A stretch of 64,000 nucleotides of DNA. It comes from Alisma plantago-aquatica (lineage: Eukaryota > Streptophyta > Magnoliopsida > Alismatales > Alismataceae). The stretch is taken from the NCBI GenBank assembly GCA_963693085.1, contig OY856413.1, positions 544,654,379 through 544,718,378 of the forward strand. The letters run 5' to 3'. This document shows, piece by piece, positions 23,044-34,599 of this stretch; within the stretch, counting starts at the first letter, position 1, and the number at the start of each line of letters is the position of its first letter. Position numbers and translations under genes: made by a program. The notes beneath the pieces were generated by a model, which saw only the letters and a program-made list of their open reading frames with translations, was not told the DNA's origin and did no database searches.

Positions 23044-24434
23044 ATGGCATCACTAGCTGAGGAAGCCACATGAACTGACGACGCTCCATTTTGGACAAAG
23101 GAGCAATTGATGGAAGACCGGGCCAAACTCCAAAAGATCATAGATAACTACAACAAGACTGGACAGGCCCCACCAAAGGTCAAAATAATAGATATCTTGT
23201 GTGAAATTGATCGCCTCAATAAATGCCTAGCTAAGGAGCCTGAAGAAGAAATAGAAATCTCCTGTAGTGATGAAGGCTCTGAATACGAGCCAAACCCTGA
23301 GGAAGAATCCCCACCTGAAAAATCCAATGGGAAACGAAAGGTCCAGGAAACCGCGGCCGGACAACCCTCAAAGAAACGAGCAAGAAAACAGTTCCGCCCC
23401 ACCTCTGCTTGGGAACAAACCCTTACAACACCTGCCACCACCACTCCTGCTACCACACCCATCTTTTCAATTCTCACCACCACCACGCCCCCACCAGAAA
23501 ACCTCTAAATCCACACCATCCCATCCATAGACAAAATACTAAAACCAAAAAAGTATGTTTGTTCAAGCGTACTACTTAAGATGAGGATCTATGACAGAAT
23601 CCTCACAATGCTCGACAACGCCAATTTATCCAGACTTTGTTTCATCCCTGAAATCTCATATGTCGAACCCACCACAGAATTCTTTACCCATCTTATCAAA
23701 GAGATGGTGGACATTGCGCACAGAGCAAGGGATGGTGGTGCCGCTGGATGGTCACCAAGCTTTTTGGCAATGACATCGTGATAACAGAAAATCTTTTGAA
23801 TGAAATCTTCATCGACAACCCTGAGCAGCTCAAAAAAGCCGCAGCTGCAGGAACAAAGATCTACCCGTTCCATAAATATAACTTCTGGAAGACACTAACA
23901 GGGATCCCATGTTATGAGGAAAAGACATGTAAAGCCTCCAATATTCAATCACGGTTCGTGCGCACGCTTCACAAAATCATTACCAGTGCATTGTTCCCCA
24001 GATCCGAGGGAGGAAACGTTATTGGTGCTGACCTCTTAATCCTATGGTCTATCTTGCATGGAAAGCCGGTCAACATCGGACGACATTTGATAAGAAAATT
24101 CTCCACCTACGCCATAGTAAAAGAAATCTGCATGGGAGGACACATAACCTCCATTATTTAATACCTCAAAATGGACGGATTACTCCCTCACTGCATGAAG
24201 ATCAAGGGCGACATCCTCACTAATAAACAAACCTTGAAGAACTCCTACATTATCAAGGAGAAGGATGCAAAACTACACTACATCTTCTGCCCGACAGTCA
24301 GATCTTCCAGAATCCTGTTATCGCTTCCGGATCTAGCAGACTACGACAAAGACAAATTTCTCTTTACTGATGAAGAGATTACCAAACTCCTAGCTCTGAC
24401 CAAAGCACAAACTAAGACAACCCAAGCAGGATAG
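23044..24434 (+). pseudogene. Athila ORF1-like protein (3' ORF, part 1), broken
   Basis: The ATG at 23044 begins MASLAEEAT and follows a splice-acceptor-like site; one stop follows at once. The first part (to 23508) is charged, with an acidic EEEIEIS stretch and a basic KKRARKQ cluster that could be a nuclear localisation signal, then Thr/Pro-rich. The second part (23581-24434) crosses one frameshift (about 23745) and one TAA (24159). It carries the block LHKIITSALFPRSEGG, then ADLLILWSILHGKPVNIG, resembling the domain named Athila ORF-1 or 'putative plant transposon protein'. Its function is unknown in the family. It sits where envelope-like ORFs lie in Athila elements, but I see no membrane segment. 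Confidence 0.65.
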
Positions 24435-24439
24435 ATAGA

Positions 24440-26304
24440 GCTCAGCATAACGCCCCGACAGCTAGGCTATCAAAAATTCGAGTAAAACGTCCCTCAAGAT
24501 GACCTTTGCAAAAACAACAGCTGTCAGGGACACTAACCTCAAAATCGCATATAGAGATAGAAACCCCCTTCCCCGAAGAACAAATCACCACCTCATCTCT
24601 AGACTCCTTCATTATGAGTCTAAATGCTGAGCTTACCACCACCACCTCACCACCCTCCACCTTTCCAAAATCCACCACTCTTCCTTTTTTCCCCACAACT
24701 ACACCACCACCCGCATCCACCTCTTCACCCTTTTTCTCTTTGGGAACCCCCTTCTCCACTCCTATGCCCGACTTCACCACCTTCGCCTCCACCTCCACAG
24801 TCCCTGCCCCAACACTATCAATCCATCCTTTTTCACCAAATATACCACCACCTTTCCCATCCACCACCATCCCGACACCGCTGGTGACCCCATCTATAGT
24901 CACCACGCAGTTCGCGGAACCATCAATAGTGTCTCTTCAGCAAGACACTACAACCCTCCCACACAGACCCCAGCCACCCCACCCTCCCGCTTCTGGGGTC
25001 CCCTTTTCCAATATCGGTGAGGAATTCAGACGTCAATTTGACGCCATCTGAAACCTCCTCACCGAGCCCTATAACATTATGCATTCCATTTTTTCTTGTG
25101 TGCAGGGATTATCTAAACAGGTTGCCATGATCAAAGAACAGAACTGTGCCTTGCCAAGCATCCTCCAAGGTTTTCAACAACAACAAGATGAAGTGTGTAG
25201 GCAAGTTAATCACATCGACAACCACTACAACAACTTGCCTGAGCTGGTCCTTGGAGAAAAATGCCAGCAAGAAGTGATGGCCAAGCAAGTCGATGACATC
25301 TCTACACAGACTCAACCTCTACTTGAGACTCTCCGCGAGCTCAAACAGCAACAAACAGCTCTTAGCACGTGCTTGGAAAACATCAGCAACACTCTCACAC
25401 AACTCAACAATCGCCAAGAGGAGTCGACAAACAATGAAATCCAAAAATTACGAGCTACATTAATAGATCTTACAGCACGACTCCTCTCCATCGAGGGCCG
25501 ATACAATGATCGCAAAGAAACACACAATGCACTGCTCGAAGCACACGAGCATGTGCAAGTGGCGTTTGACAAGTTACAAACCATCCATCGGCAGTGCAAA
25601 AAGACAACAAACAAGAAGCTAGCAGACAAAGAAGCAACTGACAAAGAAGGTGATAATGACAAAGAAGATGACTCTGACTCCTCATCTGATTCAAACAATG
25701 ATACCACCTCCTCAGATGACAAATCGGATGATGGAGAGGGCCCAGGCCAAGAAGCAGAACCTTCTCAGAAAGGATATGACAAAGGCCACCAAGAAGGTGG
25801 ACATCATCCCAAGTCCCCCACCCACAACGAAAATGTAAACATATCATATGGAGACCAATTCCTTGATTACTCTGCTTTGGGATCCATAGGGGGGTCTGCA
25901 AAATATGTGGCTTTTGCTGAGTTCCACCAATGCATTTTAGGAACCAACACAAGACCACCAGCAACAGCCACTCAACCTTTTTCCACACTTGACCAATCAG
26001 TGCCTTTCCCCCAAGACCAGGAAGAGTCAGAACGAGTACGTTTAGATATAGATGAAGAAGGTGATTCTACTTCCGACTCAGATGACAATCTGCAAGGCTA
26101 TACAGAAGTTTTGGAACAAACTTCTTCACCCCCTCCGTAGGAGCTTCCCCCGCCACCACCTCTACCGCATAAGATGTATGATTTAGATATGGCGGCCATC
26201 TCAACACTAGATGCTCAGGACATCTTTATCCTGAACACTATTATCGACGATGCCAAAGAGGGGGAGACATCATCTACCACAACACAAAGACTAAGCGCAA
26301 GTTA
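24440..26304 (+). pseudogene. Pro-rich, coiled-coil and acidic region (3' ORF, part 2)
   Basis: Frame 2 is open from about 24506 to 26304 except for a TGA at 25049 and a TAG at 26138. It begins with a Pro/Ser/Thr-rich tract (to about 25050), then a Gln- and Leu-rich stretch with heptad spacing suggesting a coiled coil (about 25080-25610). An acidic Asp/Ser run of the type DNDKEDDSDSSSDSNN follows (about 25640-25760), and a second acidic, Pro-ending tail comes before 26140. Such low-complexity linkers are common between domains of plant transposon proteins. No enzymatic motif is visible. It joins the ORF1-like domain to the Ulp1-like domains. Confidence 0.6.
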
Positions 26305-27016
26305 ACACGCGAAGATTCCCACAACATCCTGCAACCACGATCAACGATGCCAATGGAAATCTTCCGTGTCCTACTTGCCAACTGCATAAAAGTTTACAGA
26401 AGCTCAAAGAGGCAACAGCCAGTTTTTAACACCTCACCTGCTCTGTCTATAGGCTTGTTATATAAAGATATATGAGAAAAGTCAATAGAGCGACTGCGTG
26501 CTGGTTTAGCATGAAAGGCATGTTATCTTACCGTGCCATTTCAAGTTTCCGATCACTGGTTGTTTCTGATTGTAGACACCGCGACTCGTGACGCCAAGGT
26601 GTACAATTTTTGGCCACTGAGCTACCAGCCAGAATAATATATTTTGTTGAAGAAGAAGCAGGAGAGGCAAGATGTATACCTTTCTGACTTCTTAAGCTAC
26701 TCTGGGTTGCACGCCCGTCCCTCCGTCAAGACTGGAGCCAACCCTGGTTCTAAATAATTAACCCACTAGTCCAAGCCGCTGAGGGATCTGGGGACTGTGC
26801 TTTTTGCACCATCTGTCACATCCAAGAGCTAAACCAAGAAATCCCCTTCACTGATCTAGTCGTCGAAGATTTTCACTCCCTGCGAGGGCGTTATGCCATG
26901 GAGCTTATTTGTGATAGAAGGTTCTTCAAGGACCTGACAATGGCACCAGATGACATCCCCCGTTACCTTTTTTCAGCAATCCATGTTTGTAAAGGCGACC
27001 TTTCAGACAAACTTTA
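26293..27016 (+). pseudogene. Ulp1-like cysteine protease domain A (C48), degenerate
   Basis: Frame 1 (from about 26293) shows the C48 His block SDHWFLLIVD (His codon 26554-26556) followed by KVYNFWPLS, where the Asp of the usual 'yDSl' block is not evident. Frame 0 then shows the Cys block EGSGDCAFCTICH (Cys codon 26796-26798; the usual Gly after DC is Ala), and a FHSLRGRYAMELI helix typical of the domain's end. At least one frameshift and several stops separate the two halves. Ulp1 enzymes process SUMO or SUMO-like proteins. In plants, Ulp1-like domains are known passengers of Mutator-like (Kaonashi) transposons. This copy is certainly inactive. Confidence 0.6.
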
Positions 27017-27900
27017 AAAGAATTGGAGAAAATCAAGCAGCCAGCCATAATTCCCGAGCAAAGAAAAGGAGACATAGATTTTTTGTCAGGGCAACCATTA
27101 AGAGATCGCCATCACAAATGGTGCCCCTATCTGCCATCGAACCAACTTTCCCATATTTCGACCTCAGTGCTTGCAACGGTCTCTCTGACAATGAACTGTG
27201 TCTCATCATGTTGAGGCTTTACGCCGAGAAGGATGAACTCGTCTTCATGTCCGGTGACATTCTAATCATGGCAGACGCGCTTCGAGAAACTATACAGTTC
27301 AAAGGCTCTCTTTTCGTAAGCTTAATGGCCTCCTATCAATTTCTCCTCGGCCAAAATCACCCTACAACATATATGGTGTCCCCCTACATGAAGGATGATC
27401 TTTTAAAGTTAAAGAACTTCGGAACAACTGAAACACTAATCTCCTTCCTATAACATACAACACCGAAGTTTATCATGTTACCCTTCCTTCACCATGAGTA
27501 TTGGATACTTCTGGCAACAAACCTACCCGAAGGAACAACTACCATCTACAACAGTTCTGACAGCCAGTTCAACCCACGACAAAAGAAATATGTGGTGAAA
27601 CCAAAGACACCCACAGAGGAAATAGCGAAGGAATGTGCAGACAGACTAATCGATCTTCTAAGTCAACACACAAGGGCATACGACAAAGAACACTTTCATC
27701 GCCCATCCTTCAACCACAAATGTCCCCAACAAATTCGGGGATCACATGACTGCGGCTTCCACGTCCTCTACTGGATGTACACGATCATGGTCCTCCAAAG
27801 ACCAGTAGAGGATATGACTGATGTGGATTACCACGCCCTACGTGGAAAGTTTGCAGCTTATCTACTCAGAACACCAGGGGCAAACTCAGGATTAACATAG
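26950..27900 (+). pseudogene. Ulp1-like cysteine protease domain B (C48), one stop
   Basis: A single frame runs from 26950 to 27900 with one TAA at 27451. The N-terminal half has the pattern of C48 domains (ILIMADALRETI, then a YMVSPYMKDDLL block). The catalytic half has HHEYWILLATN (27490-27522), TIYNSSDSQ (27544 on), PQQI before SHDCGFHVLYW (Cys codon 27751-27753), and a DYHALRGKFAAYLL end helix. In the family the residue before W is the catalytic His; here it is Tyr. The Asp of 'yDSs' is Asn (27550-27552). Both would be single transitions. Gln and Cys remain. The fold is recognisable but catalysis is doubtful. Confidence 0.75.
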
Positions 27901-27966
27901 CCTGACGCCCTTGTCATTGTACTTCTCAACCTATCACTTTGACACTCTGAGGACAGAGTGAGTGAT

Positions 27967-27983
27967 AAGTTGGGGGGGGGGGG
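27967..27983 (+). other. Second polypurine-tract-like run
   Basis: 'aagtt' followed by 12 G lies 67 bp after the Ulp1-like frame. It resembles the true tract at 29070-29081 ('aagtt' plus 7 G), including the nearby 'tgaggaca' word in both places. Confidence 0.6.
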
Positions 27984-29068
27984 TACATTAGACAAGGGTG
28001 AGGTATCATTCCTATATCCCTCTTTTTCCATCTTCTCTTTCAATTTTGTACAAAATTTTCTTAGTTTCCCTTACACATTTAGCTTTCATAATAAATCTTT
28101 GGAATAAAGTCACCCTCAGCTAACTTTAGAATAATGTTAGTCCTCAAAAGTAAATAGCACTTAGACATATAATGGCGACTTAATAATGTCTCTCCACTAT
28201 TGATTTTCATGCTTTTGTTTCACTTCTACATCTGAATCTCCACAGGTCAATATCAAGGCAGAAATAAGCCAAGCTCTCAAGGATGAGAGGGGCATCATGC
28301 GACTTCCAAATCAAGAAGTCTTGTAAGTGGACCACAAAAAAAAAAGATACCAAATAAGTGCATGTTGAAAAACTCTAAGAACAGCTTTCCCCTCCTCAAA
28401 TAAAAGAGGCTTGGCCACGCAAAAAAATTTCCCGAAAAACCCCAAATCCTAAGCTTGTGAGTCTACGAATAAAAGCCAGAGAGTTGAATAAAATTATGAG
28501 AGATGTGACATAAATAAGGATCTATATAAAGAACCAATGAAGGTCTCACCCGGCCGGCACATTCAGCTGCCCTCACGAAGGCAGATGTGTCGTGCCTGGT
28601 AGTGAAACCCTAAGGTATCCAAATATATGAAAGGCTTATAAAGGGCTCGCCCGGTCAGTACATTCAGATGCCCTCACGAAGGCAGATGTGTCGTGCCTGG
28701 TAGTGAGACTCTAAAAGCATAAACAACCCCTCCCCCACTTGAAGGGGGAGTTACACTTCAAGCCTTTAGCCAACCCTCGTACCCACTGTAGCTTCCAGTA
28801 GGTTTGTCAGAGAGGTATAAAGCTGATTAGAGTCAACAACATGCACAGAATAAAAAGTGGTCCCAATGCAGACTTCGAGATCCGGAAGGAACTTGTGACC
28901 CAAGCAACTCTCAAAACCTGAAGGAGTCAAGGCAAGCAATAAAACATGATACGACCTTAGGAGAACTCAGGTTTAGAATTGAAGCAAGAGTATGGAAATC
29001 TTAACTAAATAAAATCACCTCCCCATTACATGCCTCAGCTCTATCTAACTTGAGGACAAGATAGACTC
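27984..29068 (+). other. 3' untranslated region of the Athila-like element
   Basis: No reading frame of note. It contains the duplicated hairpin at 28537-28713 and runs to the polypurine tract. Confidence 0.6.
28537..28713 (+). repeat. Tandem 3' UTR repeat, each copy with a hairpin
   Basis: Two copies of about 77 bp (28537-28613, 28635-28713) share the 'ccctcacgaaggcagatgtg' core and 'tcgtgcctggtagtga'. Copy one folds as GGCAC / CTGCC - ctcacgaa - GGCAG / GTGCC (28556-28596), two 5-bp stems separated by an internal loop. Copy two keeps the inner stem (TGCC/GGCA) and loop, while the outer stem is weaker. Confidence 0.75.
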
Positions 29069-29069
29069 T

Positions 29070-29081
29070 AAGTTGGGGGGG
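29070..29081 (+). other. Polypurine tract of the Athila-like element
   Basis: aagttggggggg lies directly before the 3' LTR start. It is the primer site for plus-strand DNA synthesis. Confidence 0.85.
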
Positions 29082-29237
29082 TGATAACCTCCAATTTTGT
29101 GATGTTATATTAGTCTTTTCTTCAATTAAAATTGAACATAATCCCTAAATATCCCCTCTTATTGCAAGAATACTATTAGATTAACTTTTCCCCTTTTTAC
29201 TTGCAGAAAAAGACACAAAAAAACCATAAAAGACTCA

Positions 29238-29656
29238 ATCGGTCCCAAGACCGTATGGACTCACACGGTCCCAAGACCGCATGAAGCCAATCGGTCTCGA
29301 GACCGCATGGAGTCACACAGTCCCAAGACCGCATGAAGCCAATCGGTCCCGAGACCGCATGGAGTCACGCGGTCCCAAGACCGCATGAAGCCAATCGGTC
29401 CCGAGAACGCATGGAGTCACAGGGTCCCAAGAACGCATGAAGCCAATCAATCTCGAGACCGCATGGAGTCACACGGTCCCAAGACCGCATGAAGCCAATC
29501 GGTCCCGAGACCGCATGGAGTCACACGGTCCCAAGACCGCATGAAGCCATACGGTCTCGAGGTCCAAACGGTCTCGAGCTCCAAACAGTCTCAGGGTCCA
29601 AACGGTCTTGAGGTCCAAACGGTCTTGAGGTCCAAACGGTCTTCAAGACCGTTTGG
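29238..29656 (+). repeat. Palindrome-bearing minisatellite in the 3' LTR
   Basis: The same alternating CGGTC...GACCG units as at 14563-14992, ending in 'ccaaacggtcttgaggt' units and a longer palindrome around 29636-29656. Confidence 0.9.
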
Positions 29657-29695
29657 ATCCAAAACTGACCAAACCATTTGGACTTCACTTAAGGC

Positions 29696-29706
29696 CTATA
29701 AATAAG
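29696..29706 (+). promoter_or_regulatory. TATA box of the 3' LTR
   Basis: ctataaataag, the counterpart of 15027-15037. It could drive read-out transcription into level 1 DNA. Confidence 0.65.
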
Positions 29707-30917
29707 ACCCAAGGGGTCCTCCCAAATCAATCAAGTTTTTAGATGTCTAGAGGTTGCCTCTATCGCTCCAGAGCAAATCCAACTTCCATCCTCCGCCCAG
29801 GGGTTGCCGGTCTGAGATCCACACTCCATCTTGAAGTTGTTTTCTCTCTCTTCGCCAAAGAAGGTGGGAAGAGGGGACCTCATCATCAAGCAACCTGTGA
29901 AGCTAGAAGATTGTCTCTCTCTCTCCAAGGGGTTGACTTTCCTCTCTCCTTTGTGGGGATGACGTTCTCTCTCTCTCTTCTTGCCTCCTTCTTTGTCCTA
30001 GCTATGAGCGAGTAGTCTCTCTCACTGGAGTGTGAAGAGTAGCCCCGCTACCCATGTTTTCATCTCATGTAATGTAATCCATAGTTTGCAATATAGAGAT
30101 ATTATCTTTTCAGTTCAACATCAAACGTTTAATGAATGCTTGTTGCTTGATCACCAACTTGTGTTATCTTTTATCTTTTAGTATGAATTGTCTATATTTG
30201 TACTACTAGATTTGAAACTCATTTGAATGTTGGTTCTTGGTGCATGTATCCACCATGCATCAGTTTCAGTATCTAGGAGTGTCTCTCAAGAAGTGGAGTA
30301 AACTCACTTCCATCGTTGTACTTTCATACTATGAAATGAAATCAGTTGACGTATGAAAGTACAACCTTGATGAGTCGAGGAACACACTTTGCAAAAGGAA
30401 TGATGCAAAGTAGTTGACCATTCATTCGGGGATGGCTGACTTTGCAACATTCCCGTACTTCTCATAGTTAGTTCTCTGAAATGAAACTAAGTCTACAAAG
30501 ATACTAACTGACTAAACTCTTATTGCAGGTTATGTTTTATTTTGCATGTCTTGATCCATGTGTAGTGGCGGTGAAAACCGATCACACCCTAGTGACTTCT
30601 TATCATTGTTTAACATCCTTAAATTTACTTGTTTTACTTTACTTGCTCTTAGTTTAAAACAACCAAACCAACCTTTTGATCTAAGTACCTACTATCAAGA
30701 GATTAAGTGAAGTCCTAACATTTTTCATCTTGTTGCTTACAACAAGACCGTTGTCCCGTGGATTCGACCCTTAACTATACTATGATAAGACTTCCACGTA
30801 TCTTAGCATACGTGAGTGGAGTTCTCAATCTAGTATAAGCAAGGCTAAACTTAAAGACTTACCATCTTTAGGATTTTTAGTGGTGCACGCAATTCCACGT
30901 AAGTGGAAGCTCCATCA

Positions 30918-30922
30918 AGAAC
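30918..30922. repeat. TSD AGAAC, right copy (Athila-like)
   Basis: Pairs with 14379-14383. Confidence 0.9.
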
Positions 30923-32468
30923 ATACAAATTCTTTTACAATATATAATTGTTACGTTGTTTGTATATAACGTCACAATTTCATCATATAGATATAACCAA
31001 TCAACATGATTTGGATGTTGTAGATTATTATCAAAGTAAAAATATTTAATTAATTCTACCTTCTCTTGTTGAGTCTAATATTTTGTTTTTGAGATCACTA
31101 AAATAAATTTCCAATATCTAACACAAAATACACATCCTTTACAGGTGTACATAATGGTTATAAACATAGATATCAATAAGTAATAGATGAAACCCATTCC
31201 ATCACCTTGATAAAATGTTAAAACATGTACATGTGATTATATCCTAATTGATTCATAAAAATAAGACATTATGAATTTAACTCATTGTACAAGCTTATAA
31301 TCACTATAAAATGTCTGTATTTAACTCACTTTATTTATTTACTTATTTAATTATAACTAATAATAAGTCAAATTATGCATTCTCTTATTTTTAATCTAAG
31401 CCCATTTCATCGATTTTAAAGATTATAAAATATTCAAAGTTTCTATTTACAATTTTTTGGCACTTCAATATTTTGTATATAATTAGGCAAGCAAGAAAAT
31501 AAACTTATAGCAATATGTGCAAATAAATAACATATACATGATTCTAAAAGATCCTCTATAAGACAACACTGAAATATGATCTCACTTCACTATTTTTTAT
31601 CAACTAAAAAAATATGTATTGGCATTTGATTCATTATTATGAAAACTATAATGATTCTCATTTTTGAATAAAATAAAGGATGTGAAACTTATACAATATT
31701 GTTACTTACAAGTGAATTTTTTTTTTTGATGAAATGTTTTTGTATCCACATAAAAGTTGAAATCACAAACAATTATTCACGAGATGTGTGGAACAAATGA
31801 ATTTTAAATCCTTTTAGATGATGTCATTTGTAGCTCAACTATAAACTTAGGAATTTACATGAGGATACTACAAGGTCCGTATTAGTTACATTTTGAAAAC
31901 ACCAAAAAATGAAATCTCATAATCAATAAGAACCAAAATGTATCAAAGAGGAAAGACAAAAGTTATGATGGTTTGCCTTACAAGCTTCTCCCACTTATTG
32001 TAGAAGTTTTTGGTAGCCACTTAGGGGTTCACTAACTTGCATTTCAAGGGGGAATCGTAATGAGGTCAGCAAATGTGTGTATGTCATTTATCAATTCATA
32101 TCACAAGATATAATAAAAAATCTACATTATCATAGATAATTAGTTTATAATATTCTAGAGATACTTTCTTGTCACTAAATAGAGTAATTGATAGAAAAAT
32201 TCTTTCAATTAATACCAAGTAACACAATATCTAATATTTTATTAAGGTTTTGTCTTGAAATATAATATTGATGGAGATATTAACACATCATACATAAAAT
32301 GTGTTGCTTTTTAATAAAACATTATTTTTAGGTAACAATAAAAGAAAATAATTTGGATTGATATAAATATTTTACTTATTCTTAACTCACAAAAATTCAA
32401 TGGAAAATATTTGTAGTTATTATCCCCATTTTTAGGTTTCAATTCATATAAGATATTTGTTTAGAATT

Positions 32469-32469
32469 G

Positions 32470-32503
<34 letters not shown>
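32469..32503. repeat. (AT)n microsatellite with one interruption
   Basis: A run of AT dinucleotides broken once by 'gt' near 32488. Confidence 0.85.
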
Positions 32504-32893
32504 GTTTGTGTGTTATAAATAGAAGGATGATGTGGATGATATTATCCATTAAATATAGTTATATACATAAATGTGTGTAAGACAATGGCACATGTCTTTT
32601 TTATGTGTATCTTTTTAACCAATATGTGTTACATCAAACATCTAGGTAAGCATGTCGCGTATGTTTTCTTATCCATACACAAAAAAGTGTCATATGCCGG
32701 AGCATATGTTTATTCCAATACCGGACATGCAAATGTGTAATACAACACTATATAAAATTTAATTCTAGCTAGAAGACAATTAAATTAATTATTTTTTCCT
32801 TTTTCCCCTACAAACATTGCAATATATATAATTTCAAACCACTTCAACACCAAAATGAAGTGATTTATGTGAGTGTAAACAATGCAATAATTA

Positions 32894-33065
32894 TTATAGA
32901 ATTGGTCCTATACTTTTTTATAGGACAACCAATCATATTGCAGCTATTCCTCTTCTCTTTTTTCAATGGCCCACCCCTATTAAAAATAACGAGAGAGAAA
33001 CACATAATGTGCACTATAATGAATTTCTAGGATCCTACCTAGTTACTATAGGACCCGTCCTATAA
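32894..33065. mobile_element. Possible fold-back MITE, about 170 bp
   Basis: The left end has ggtcctata...tataggac and the right end has tataggacccgtcctata, an 8-bp stem. The two ends are also imperfect inverted copies of each other over about 20 bp. No convincing TSD was found, so this is tentative. Confidence 0.35.
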
Positions 33066-34599
33066 TATGTTTCTCCTAACGTATGAAGCACCAAACCATA
33101 CAAATATAAATCAAGGAGTCATTGATGGTGGCTACTATAGAACAAAAAAATGGTTATGTAAATTAACATATTTTGTTGTTATCTAGTAAAACCATTGATA
33201 TAAAAAAACTCAAATGTATCTACCTTATGTTGTCTTGTCACAAGAAATATTTTCTTCTTGTGACATTCATGAGCCTCCAGTAGGTGATAAAAATATAGTT
33301 TATGGAATATAATTCCAATAGCTAAGAAAGTAAGCAATAATTGGTTGACATATAAATTTTATAAATTGATATGAAGCTTTTCTTATTGGTATAAACTAAT
33401 GTTTTATAGCACAATAGTATAAGTTCAAGGTTCTAGCTAACAATAGTTGGATATATGTATATGTGTTTCTAAGGCATAACCTACCTTGTTATATGAAATC
33501 CAATATAGTAAAGTAATAAATAAACATATGACTTAGATTATTTTTATTATGTGTTTATAGGACATAAAAATGGACAAAACATTCTAAGAATGTAGAATAC
33601 AATTTCTACACCAATGACATTCTTGAACAAAACTCTGAACAAAAAAATTTGTAGACATATCTACTTGAAATTCTAAATATAGATGTACTAAGAAAATAAT
33701 AATTGGCATCTATAATCTCTCTCAACATGTGAATCCTACTGATTTCAAAGAACCAAAACTACACGAATCTTCATGTTCACTTAAGTTTCTTATTTGAAGT
33801 TGTATGAAAAAAACTCAATGGGAACCTTACATGATTGGTCTGACATACTGATGATGAATCTTATGTCAAGCATTACAACAATGCACAAGCAAGTTTCTAG
33901 CCACAAAATAAAAATTGTGAATAAAATAAGCATTAAATTATTAACAATCAATATTTCAAATAAGCATGATCACGTGTCTTTCTCTAGAGTGGTGAGGTAT
34001 TTGTATCAAAAGTACACCCATCAACAATTACCATGTAAATTAAGGTACTTTGATTGTTCAATTTGGAGCATATGGGACAAATCCAAAACAAATAGACATT
34101 GACATCTCGATTCTTTCATACATAACAACAGTTTGATACTAACACATTACATAACTAACTATATGACAACATGCTCGACTAATACAAATCCATCTCATGC
34201 AATCTATCATAGGCTCCTCCAAATTAAAAGTTTTCACAAGCCAACGTCAACATGAAGAAGAAAAAAGCATGCTTGTCAATGATCCATATATTAATCAAAA
34301 GGAAAATATGAGTTCGACAGAAACTTTTAATTGGAGAAATATTGTATCAAATTGCTCACAATCAGGTCGTTTGACAGGACTTACATTATGAGGATGCACC
34401 ATCATATTACTATGAAGGAAGAGATTATCCTATGATTTGTTGGGCAATTCACTTGTACTAGTTGCAATTGCTAGATTTGAACATGTATATTACAATTGTA
34501 TAAGAGTATACCTGAAAATCTGGTCGTGCAAGCGCTCCAGTTGCTCATATTCGAGGTGATGAGCAGCCAAACCATACACCGGAAGGCACACTGACTAAG

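Larger units (their letters stand above)
14384..30917 (+). mobile_element. Complete Athila-like Ty3/Gypsy retrotransposon, 16.5 kb
   Basis: Both LTRs are complete (TGATAACC...CCATCA) and flanked by a perfect AGAAC TSD. Internal order is primer site for tRNA-Asp, gag, protease, reverse transcriptase, RNase H, integrase, extra 3' coding block, polypurine tract. This order and primer site are those of the Athila lineage. In a sampled 186-bp stretch (15421-15606 against its 3' LTR partner) I count 9 mismatches, so it is a fairly old insertion. All reading frames are broken, yet the domain series is complete. It lies inside the level 1 interior. Confidence 0.93.
29082..30917 (+). mobile_element. 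3' LTR of the Athila-like element (1836 bp)
   Basis: It matches the 5' LTR from tgataacctcc to ctccatca. It is 27 bp shorter overall, mostly from repeat copy number and a few small indels. Confidence 0.93.

Noticed and set aside
23044..24434. Reading the 3' ORF as a retroviral-type envelope gene
   Set aside because: It is in the position of envelope-like ORFs, but no signal peptide or membrane segment is visible and the conserved blocks resemble the Athila ORF1-type domain.
24442..24906. Minus-strand frame of 154 codons rich in Gly and Val
   Set aside because: It is the antisense shadow of the Pro/Thr-rich tract of the plus-strand 3' ORF.
25312..25988. Minus-strand Ser/Leu-rich frames of 136 and 172 codons
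   Set aside because: Antisense shadows of the acidic, coiled-coil plus-strand frame.
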